A DNA stretch of 6,376 bases, taken from positions 1 through 6,376 of the forward strand of contig JBGPYM010000191.1 in assembly GCA_041493205.1 (NCBI GenBank). Direction: 5' to 3'. This DNA is from JBGPYM01 sp041493205. GTDB taxonomy: Bacteria; Bacteroidota; Ignavibacteria; UBA10030; UBA6906. The notes beneath the pieces were generated by a model, which saw only the letters and a program-made list of their open reading frames with translations, searched no databases and was not told the origin of the DNA. Made by a program: the position numbers and the translations under genes. This document shows, piece by piece, positions 1 to 4,297 of the stretch (the stretch's first letter is position 1; each line of letters opens with the position of its first letter).

Positions 1-581
1 GCGTGGTCGCACTCGGCAAGCCCTCGGACCGGGACCGCACATCGTGGTATTTCCAGCGTTATGTCCCGTACCTGCCGGCGGCCCAGGAACTCGTGCTTTT
101 CAACCGAAGCTGGTACAACCGGGCAGGAGTCGAGCGTGTGATGGGCTATTGCACCGAGGCCGAGTACGAGGAGTTCATGGGCTCGGTCGCAAACTTTGAG
201 AGTATGCTGGTCCGCTCGGGTGTCAAGCTCATCAAGTATTATCTCGATATCAGCAAGGCCGAACAAAAGCGGCGACTGAGGGACCGGGAAACTGATCCGC
301 TCAAGCAGTGGAAAATCAGTCCGATCGACGCGCAGGCGCTCAAGCACTGGAAGTCATACAGCAAGGCCCGCAACGAAATGCTTGCACGCTCACAAAACCC
401 CACGGCTCCATGGACCCTCGTGCGCGCGAACGACAAGCACCTGGCGCGGCTCAATATTATCAAGGACCTGCTCGACCGGCTTCACTACGCCGGAAAGGAC
501 AAGCGGCTGGTCCGTCCGGACCCGCAGATCGTATTCCCCTACGATGCCTCAAACCTTAACAACGGTCAACTTGCGACGTGA
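1..581 (+). CDS. ppk2: Polyphosphate kinase 2 (PPK2) family protein, 5'-truncated by window edge
   Basis: PPK2 enzymes transfer phosphate between polyphosphate and nucleoside di- or monophosphates in the cytoplasm. About 193 residues are visible. Family signatures are KPSDRDRTSWYFQRYV at the left edge, then LFNRSWYNRAGVERVMGYC, the conserved Walker B/lid region, then YYLDISKAEQKRRLRDRETDPLKQWK and the W-K-x-Y motif near residue 117. The Walker A loop and the N-terminal helices (roughly 70-100 residues in the family) must lie upstream of the window, so the GTG at base 3 is not the real start; the frame runs on to the edge. The Walker B position reads Asn (FNRSWYN) where many members have Asp; I believe both occur naturally. 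The last 25 residues form a short tail ending at TGA 579-581. Subclass and preferred nucleotide cannot be settled without the N-terminus. The next gene starts 39 bp downstream on the same strand and may be cotranscribed. Confidence 0.93.
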   Translation, partial: VVALGKPSDRDRTSWYFQRYVPYLPAAQELVLFNRSWYNRAGVERVMGYCTEAEYEEFMGSVANFESMLVRSGVKLIKYYLDISKAEQKRRLRDRETDPLKQWKISPIDAQALKHWKSYSKARNEMLARSQNPTAPWTLVRANDKHLARLNIIKDLLDRLHYAGKDKRLVRPDPQIVFPYDASNLNNGQLAT

Positions 582-620
582 CCGGCAGCAACTCACTCCC
601 ATCTCACACGAGGTTCAACA

Positions 621-1058
621 ATGATACTCCGAAGAATCGTTGCATGTATCTTCATGATTTCCGTGCTGGCCCTTCCCGCCCTTGCGGGCGGAAAAGGGGA
701 ACTGCAGAAATATTTCAGCAACGCTGCGCACAAAGTCAAGGCGACAGACAACCCCTCCGAAAAGCGGGCAATTCTCAGCGGATCATTGAACACCATGTCA
801 CAAGCCCTGGACATCGTTCAATGGTCACCGTCGATGTCGAAAGAGGACGCCATTGCCATAGGCCGCGTACAAGCCACGCTGCATGAGAAACAGAACGAGC
901 TCGCGGGCGTCAATGGCTACCAGCGAGTCCCGGATGAGAAACTCAACGCTTTCTCGGATTATGTGGTGCAGGACATGGAGCAGGCTGACACCATGATCAC
1001 CATCAGTCTTGTTACACTGCTCCTGATCATCCTTCTGGTCGTTTTGATCGTACACTAG
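621..1058 (+). CDS. Small exported protein with C-terminal membrane anchor, function unknown
   Basis: A 145-residue protein of unknown function. Residues 1-22 look like a Sec signal peptide: Arg4-Arg5, a hydrophobic core and an A-L-A cleavage site before Gly23. Residues about 24-122 are polar, charged and probably helical, with recognisable segments LQKYFSNAAHKVKAT and ELAGVNGYQRVPDEKLNAF. Residues about 124-144 are an almost purely aliphatic membrane helix ending one residue before the stop, with no positive cytoplasmic tail. The likely topology is a periplasmic domain held at the inner membrane by the C-terminus. The start is supported by ACGAGG at 608-613, 7 nt before ATG. I have a vague memory of similar uncharacterised proteins in FCB-group genomes but cannot name a family. 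It lies between ppk2 and a predicted lipoprotein peptidase and touches the latter (TAG then ATG with no gap), suggesting an operon with the peptidase. Confidence 0.82.
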   Translation: MILRRIVACIFMISVLALPALAGGKGELQKYFSNAAHKVKATDNPSEKRAILSGSLNTMSQALDIVQWSPSMSKEDAIAIGRVQATLHEKQNELAGVNGYQRVPDEKLNAFSDYVVQDMEQADTMITISLVTLLLIILLVVLIVH

Positions 1059-2231
1059 ATGTTCCAGAAGAAGGTATTCGACACGTCCGTCATGCGAACA
1101 CCGTATTCCAGTCCGATCACGCACGCATCAGTTGCGATGTTTGCCGCGAGAAGCTGTTGTGCGGGACTCGCCGCTTTTCTCCTTTCATGCAGCCCCGCAC
1201 TCCCCCTTCAACATGAACCTCCCCCTGCAGGTGAGGCTGCGTATACCCCGCACTACTCCATTGTATGCGTTATTCACGGTGATGGCGACTATCTCTACCA
1301 CGATACCGCCGGGACCGAACGCCTTGCAGACCTGGAGGCACTGGCGGGGGCGAAGAGGATTGCGGAAGGGAACCCCCGCGCCGAAGTATTTGTCTTTCAC
1401 CAGAGAGCCAAAAAGCACCTGTTGTTCATTTTCCCCCTTCCTGACGGGGACTTTTCATATTACCGGAACGGGCTTCTGGTCGCACAGGAGTCATACTGGC
1501 GCGATCAGGAGCACTCACAACTGGCGCCGGAAGTTGAGTTGTTTCATCGATTCCGGTCGATGGGGAAGCATGCGAGCATGAACGTGTTTCTCTATTGCGG
1601 GCATGAAATTCCTGAGTTCGGCGGCGCGGGCTACGACGAATCGTATCCGAAGCGGACGTTCACCGTACGGGACCTTGCGGTCGGCCTCAACGGCTTCACG
1701 CGTGACGACACAACTTTCGATCTCATGGTGCTTTCCACATGTTTCGGAGGTACGCCGTACACGATAGAAACCCTGGGCACGCATGCGCGATACATCATCG
1801 CCTCTCCGGACAATCTTCACTTATCGTACTTCGACCTCCATGTGATGGAGCGGCTGGATCTGAGCATGGGAGACGGGGATGTGGAGGCATTTGCACGGAA
1901 GTTCGCCCATCAGGCATTCAATCGTCTGACACGGGACATCCAGACGGCGGTAAGCGTGGGTGTCTATGACATGGTTCGCGTGCAGGGTTTTGTGCGCTCG
2001 GTTCGTACACAGTACGATCAAACGTTGACTGTACTGGGCGGGGAGACGGCGGTTTCCGGGGATGTGATGAAGCGCTGCGATTGTGCCGACCTTCCAGGAT
2101 ACAGGAGGCCGAGCATGAAGGAGGGAGTGGAGATATTATTCCGGCCGGCGCAGTTCGGGAGATTTCAGACCAAACGGGATCATTCGGGCTGGGAATGCTG
2201 GGATGTGAAAGGTCCCGGCGGCGTCTTCTGA
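1059..2231 (+). CDS. Predicted lipoprotein with clan CD (clostripain/caspase-like) cysteine peptidase fold
   Basis: A 390-codon ORF encoding a probable secreted lipoprotein. Residues 33-44 (CCAGLAAFLLSC) form a short hydrophobic stretch ending in a lipobox, L-L-S-C, with Cys44 as lipidation site. The mature domain begins with a beta strand and IVCVIHGDGDYLYHD (68-82). It later shows FLYCGHEIPEFGGAGYDES (177-195) and DLMVLSTCFGGTPYTIETLG (221-240), followed by HARYIIASPDNLHLSY. A strand ending in G-H and a later strand ending in a Cys, then a 'did the strand survive' A-S-P/E turn, is the His/Cys dyad arrangement of clostripain (C11) and related clan CD peptidases; the dyad would be His182 and Cys228. 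This is motif recognition, not an alignment, so substrate and activity are unknown. The start is uncertain: 1059, 1092 (Met12) and 1137 (Met27) all lack a clear Shine-Dalgarno site. Met27 gives the most normal lipoprotein signal, 17 residues before Cys44; the longest frame is listed. It ends 3 bp from the frame end of the converging STAS-like gene. Confidence 0.8.
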   Translation: MFQKKVFDTSVMRTPYSSPITHASVAMFAARSCCAGLAAFLLSCSPALPLQHEPPPAGEAAYTPHYSIVCVIHGDGDYLYHDTAGTERLADLEALAGAKRIAEGNPRAEVFVFHQRAKKHLLFIFPLPDGDFSYYRNGLLVAQESYWRDQEHSQLAPEVELFHRFRSMGKHASMNVFLYCGHEIPEFGGAGYDESYPKRTFTVRDLAVGLNGFTRDDTTFDLMVLSTCFGGTPYTIETLGTHARYIIASPDNLHLSYFDLHVMERLDLSMGDGDVEAFARKFAHQAFNRLTRDIQTAVSVGVYDMVRVQGFVRSVRTQYDQTLTVLGGETAVSGDVMKRCDCADLPGYRRPSMKEGVEILFRPAQFGRFQTKRDHSGWECWDVKGPGGVF

Positions 2232-2528
2232 ATTTCATTTTGCAGCCACGACTCCGCCTTCCCCACGTCCGCAAAGACCGCCAGGGGCAATCCCCTTCAA
2301 AGCTCCTTTCGTCTTGATGCTTCCTTCCGAAACAATTTCGAAAACATCCATGGTTCCGAGGCGGGGTCCTTCCAGGCGCTCTTCGATCAGTATGTTGAAA
2401 CAGTTGCGGGTTTTGCACTCGCGGAGGATGTCCTTTATATACCGGGCCACATTCGGTTTACTGTTCTCACCGGTGACAATGGCGTGCAGATAGCCGGCCT
2501 TCTGGTCGATCCTGAGGGAATACTTCAT
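2180..2528 (-). pseudogene. STAS-like (anti-sigma-antagonist-like) protein gene, damaged by internal out-of-frame deletion
   Basis: The open frame from ATG at 2526-2528 gives 97 residues, stopping at 2235-2237. Residues 1-81 look like small STAS-type proteins: MKYSLRIDQKAGYLHAIVTG, then NVARYIKDIL, then ILIEERLEGP and TMDVFEIVSEG. After KGIA (residue 81) the frame becomes Gly-rich nonsense. In another frame of the same strand, from about 2292, the DNA reads LPLAVFADVGKAESWLQN, which is what I expect at the C-terminus of this family (hydrophobic-x-VF-x-x-V-x-x-AE-x-WL); that frame runs to a stop at 2180-2182, inside the 3' end of the opposing peptidase gene. From memory the family has about 25-30 more residues between the two blocks, so a deletion not divisible by three is the simplest explanation. 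The start is backed by GGAG 6 nt upstream and by a promoter. A shortened protein might still be made. It lies 89 bp downstream of hipT on the same strand but has its own promoter. Confidence 0.72.
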
Positions 2529-2554
2529 TGAGGACTCCGGGCGGTGTCTTGCGA

Positions 2555-2585
2555 CAAACCTAAGAAATCAGGAAACCGTTGTCAA
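2555..2585 (-). promoter_or_regulatory. Candidate Bacteroidota-type promoter for the STAS-like gene
   Basis: On the minus strand TTG (2585-2583, within TTGACA) is followed after 20 nt by TAGGTTTG (2562-2555). This fits the Bacteroidota primary-sigma promoter, a TTG near -33 and TAnnTTTG near -7. Read as a sigma70 site, TTGACA has a 17-nt spacer to TAGGTT, a poor -10. Transcription would begin about 20 nt upstream of the ATG, leaving room for the GGAG ribosome-binding site. Motif match only. Confidence 0.5.
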
Positions 2586-2617
2586 TATCGAGGGGTTAAA
2601 GGACGCGCCGACAGGGG

Positions 2618-3550
2618 TTAACGGAGCTCGAGCGTGACCCGTCGTTCCGCGATGAGATCGCGATATTTCAACTTCAATTCCCCGGAAACGAAGCTATGTG
2701 CGATCAGTCTCTCCCACTCCTCGCGGCAGGAAGCCAGCCTTACCAAAATGTCATCGATGACCATGCGGGTGAGCTTCAGACGTTCGAGGCCGTAGTATTC
2801 CACAAAATCGGAGCGCCTGAGATTGCGCTTTCTGCCGTCGATCGGTAACGCCAACTCTTCGGTCACGCCTCCGATGGCGATGGTGGTATTGACGAGGTCA
2901 TAGGCGGGAGAAAGCCCTATCATGCCGTTGGCCCGGAGGAGCGAGAAATTCTTCAGGTGCATGTCCTCGTTGCCGACCAGAAAGCTCACAAGCGTACGCC
3001 GGAAGAGCTCCCGTTTTTCAACAGCAGGGAACGTGCAGAATTTGTCGATTACCGCGGCAACGCGCTCCATGCTCGAGTCATATTTCGTGTCGCGCGTATC
3101 ACCCGAAAGCTGTGCAAAGTCCTCTACGGCGAGCTTTTTGTCATTGTCGGCCCGGTCGAACCGTTTTATGAAGTATGACAGGGTTCCATCCTTCGAATAG
3201 ATCAACCCGTGGAGGGGCACGTCGACGCCTGCTGAGGCAGCGAGGCGCATCGTGAGATCTTCGTTTTCCGGCACCTGAGTAAATTGCGACTGGGGCTTCA
3301 GGATATACGTTCCGCCGGTGTCGACGACGTCAAACCTTCCTTGCGCGTCGTTGAGTTGCGCGCTGAGTTTCGGTTGTACGCCCTGGATGGACATTTTGGC
3401 GGCGCGGGCGATCGCTTCCTGTCTCTGCTCCTCCGCCGAATAAGGAAGATCCTCGAGACGCTTCAACCGCCGGGACAACCGTTGCAACCCCTCGCGGGAG
3501 TAGCGGGCTTCCGGGGGGATTTCCGCATAGGTGATAGGGCAGCGCTTCAC
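2618..3550 (-). CDS. hipT: HipT-like Ser/Thr kinase toxin of a HipBST tripartite toxin-antitoxin system
   Basis: A 310-residue HipA-family kinase without the usual HipA N-terminal subdomain, which is encoded separately by hipS. In E. coli O127 HipT phosphorylates tryptophanyl-tRNA synthetase and blocks translation; HipA acts on glutamyl-tRNA synthetase. The target here is unknown. Visible motifs are the Gly-rich loop MSIQGVQPKLSAQL (53-66) with Ser54 as expected autophosphorylation site, the ATP-binding lysine in TYILKP (Lys85), PENEDLTMRLA (94-104), FIKRFDR (127-133), EDFAQLSG (143-150), the catalytic loop GNEDMHLKNF (213-222) with Asp216 and Asn221, and the metal-binding LSPAYDLVNT (233-242) with Asp238. 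All key kinase residues are present, so it looks active. The start is GTG at 3548-3550, overlapping the hipS stop as GTGA, with GAGG about 8 nt upstream. The second phosphosite of E. coli HipT (S-I-S) is Gln56 here. This is the last gene of the operon. Confidence 0.94.
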   Translation of the reverse strand: MKRCPITYAEIPPEARYSREGLQRLSRRLKRLEDLPYSAEEQRQEAIARAAKMSIQGVQPKLSAQLNDAQGRFDVVDTGGTYILKPQSQFTQVPENEDLTMRLAASAGVDVPLHGLIYSKDGTLSYFIKRFDRADNDKKLAVEDFAQLSGDTRDTKYDSSMERVAAVIDKFCTFPAVEKRELFRRTLVSFLVGNEDMHLKNFSLLRANGMIGLSPAYDLVNTTIAIGGVTEELALPIDGRKRNLRRSDFVEYYGLERLKLTRMVIDDILVRLASCREEWERLIAHSFVSGELKLKYRDLIAERRVTLELR

Positions 3551-3858
3551 GTGGATTCCTCGACCGTGACAGCGCCTACCAGGTCTTTGCCCACCGCGAG
3601 CAGCTGGCTGAAGTAATCGTCCTTATCGATTTTCCTCTGGCGGAGCAGCCCGTCGAGCATGGCGCCTTCCGGCAGGACGCCATCGAAGAACGGAGGGAAC
3701 CGGTCGAACCGTATTTCGCGCTGGCTGACGGGCATGGTCAGAGAAATGGGATTCCCCTGGTATCCGTCAGCATAACGGAAGACATATTCCTTCCCCCGCT
3801 CTATTTCCTGCAGCATTCCCGCCAGAATTCCATTGACGAAAACGTCAGCCTGCCTCAT
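3547..3858 (-). CDS. hipS: HipS-like antitoxin (HipA N-terminal-domain homologue)
   Basis: A 103-residue protein matching the N-terminal subdomain of HipA kinases, encoded as a free protein: ADVFVNGILAGMLQEIERG (4-22), a beta-rich middle, ISLTMPVSQ (38-46), FPPFFDGVLPEGAMLDGLLR (54-73) and a C-terminal LLAVGKDLVGAVTVE. In the E. coli O127 system HipS, not HipB, is the direct inhibitor of HipT and works by inserting a conserved Trp into the kinase active site. This HipS contains no Trp at all; the loop reads PEGAMLDG with Ala66. ATG at 3856-3858 lies inside hipB, 14 nt upstream of the hipB stop, with a strong GAGGAG 4 nt before it, and the gene overlaps hipT by 4 nt, so translation of the three is probably coupled. 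Confidence 0.92.
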   Translation of the reverse strand: MRQADVFVNGILAGMLQEIERGKEYVFRYADGYQGNPISLTMPVSQREIRFDRFPPFFDGVLPEGAMLDGLLRQRKIDKDDYFSQLLAVGKDLVGAVTVEEST

Positions 3859-4090
3859 TACGCTCCTCGCGCTCGTACTCTTGCATGAGAGGGCTATTGA
3901 ATTTCATCTCGATATTCAGGACCCGCAAGACCTTCTCGAGAGTATCAAGTTGCACGGATTCCTTTCCCTTCTCGAGATCGAACACGGCGGTTTTTCCCAC
4001 GCCCGCGAGCCTGGCAAGTTCATTCTGGCTCAGGCCTGCTTTTTTCCGATGGTAACGGACTATGGAGGGTAATTTCTGGGTCGTCTTCAT
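3845..4090 (-). CDS. hipB: HipB-like Xre-family helix-turn-helix DNA-binding protein
   Basis: An 81-residue Cro/C1-type regulator and first gene of the hip operon. The helix-turn-helix covers about residues 8-61, with LSQNELARLAGVGKTAVFDL (20-39) as scanning and recognition helices and LDTLEKVLRVLNIEMKF (48-64) as the closing helix and strand typical of HipB. The C-terminal tail is short, acidic and charged (EYEREERNEAG). HipB proteins bind operator palindromes as dimers and repress their own operon; in HipBST systems HipB supports but is not the main antitoxin. The ATG at 4088-4090 has no Shine-Dalgarno site and falls where transcription should start from the promoter upstream, so the mRNA may be leaderless. 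An imperfect palindrome touching the start codon is the likely HipB site. The gene overlaps hipS by 14 nt. Confidence 0.93.
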   Translation of the reverse strand: MKTTQKLPSIVRYHRKKAGLSQNELARLAGVGKTAVFDLEKGKESVQLDTLEKVLRVLNIEMKFNSPLMQEYEREERNEAG

Positions 4091-4111
4091 TTAGTAGAAT
4101 ATACTGCTAAA
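4090..4111. promoter_or_regulatory. Candidate HipB operator palindrome over the hipB -10 box and start codon
   Basis: A 22-bp imperfect inverted repeat, TTTAGTAG at the left (4090-4097) facing CTGCTAAA at the right (4104-4111), with AATATA between. By my count 18 of 22 positions agree with the reverse complement. It covers the -10 box and reaches the hipB start codon, where a bound HipB dimer would block RNA polymerase. Binding by HipB is inferred from position and from the autoregulation known in hip operons. Confidence 0.6.
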
Positions 4112-4126
4112 CCAATATATTGTCAA
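4098..4126 (-). promoter_or_regulatory. hipBST promoter
   Basis: On the minus strand TTGACA (4126-4121) is a perfect -35 box, followed by a 17-nt spacer and TATATT (4103-4098) as -10. Start of transcription would fall about 6-8 nt after the -10, at 4092-4090, which is the A of the hipB ATG or one to two bases before it. The strength of the match fits a promoter that is normally held off by autorepression. Confidence 0.8.
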
Positions 4127-4143
4127 GAAAAGTATTGTCATAA

Positions 4144-4191
4144 CAGTAATTAGTACATCAGATTATTGGGAATTACCGTTAAAGCAGTAAT
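4144..4191. repeat. CAGTAAT-type repeats between the two divergent promoters
   Basis: The heptamer CAGTAAT occurs at 4144-4150 and 4185-4191, and its near-inverse ATTACCG at 4172-4178. The last two form a 20-bp imperfect palindrome (4172-4191, ATTAC arms, 16 of 20 positions symmetric by my count). They lie between the -35 boxes of hipB (4126) and the radical SAM gene (4222), in AT-rich sequence. They could be regulator sites for either gene; chance in AT-rich DNA is possible. Confidence 0.35.
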
Positions 4192-4221
4192 ATTGCATGT
4201 TTTTCCGCCAGGCGATTTCCC

Positions 4222-4250
4222 TTGACTCAAAGGGGTGAGCGCAGTATATT
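4222..4250 (+). promoter_or_regulatory. Promoter of the radical SAM gene
   Basis: TTGACT (4222-4227) as -35, a 17-nt spacer, and TATATT (4245-4250) as -10. Transcription should start near 4257, so the upstream in-frame GTG at 4235 lies within the promoter and cannot be the usual start; this supports ATG 4298. The -10 is embedded in GCAGTATATT, identical to the decamer around the divergent hipB -10. Confidence 0.75.
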
Positions 4251-4274
4251 ACTTTGTAATACAAAGTACTTTGT
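4250..4274. promoter_or_regulatory. Nested perfect palindromes at the transcription start (repressor operator)
   Basis: TACTTTGT (4250-4257), AAT, ACAAAGTA (4261-4268) is a perfect 19-bp inverted repeat. Its right arm also forms a second perfect palindrome, ACAAAGTACTTTGT (4261-4274). The unit ACTTTGT therefore occurs three times in alternating orientation. It starts at the last base of the -10 and covers the predicted +1, the classic place for a repressor. The regulator is not in the window that I can tell; HipB's own palindrome has a different sequence. Confidence 0.75.
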
Positions 4275-4297
4275 GCTCATCAGAACGGGGGATTTGC

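Noticed and set aside
115..135. Asn instead of Asp in the PPK2 Walker B motif (FNRSWYN)
   Set aside because: As far as I recall, Asn is common at this position in intact PPK2 proteins, so it is not evidence of inactivation.
1918..2418. Minus-strand open frame of 166 codons across the peptidase 3' end and the STAS-like gene
   Set aside because: It is Arg/Pro/Ser-rich with no motif, and it is neither the family-like N-terminal frame nor the frame carrying the stranded STAS C-terminus.
2592..2621. Direct repeat GGGGTTAA at 2592-2599 and 2614-2621, at the hipT stop
   Set aside because: Only 8 bases, two copies, one partly within coding sequence; no sign of an attachment site or insertion sequence.
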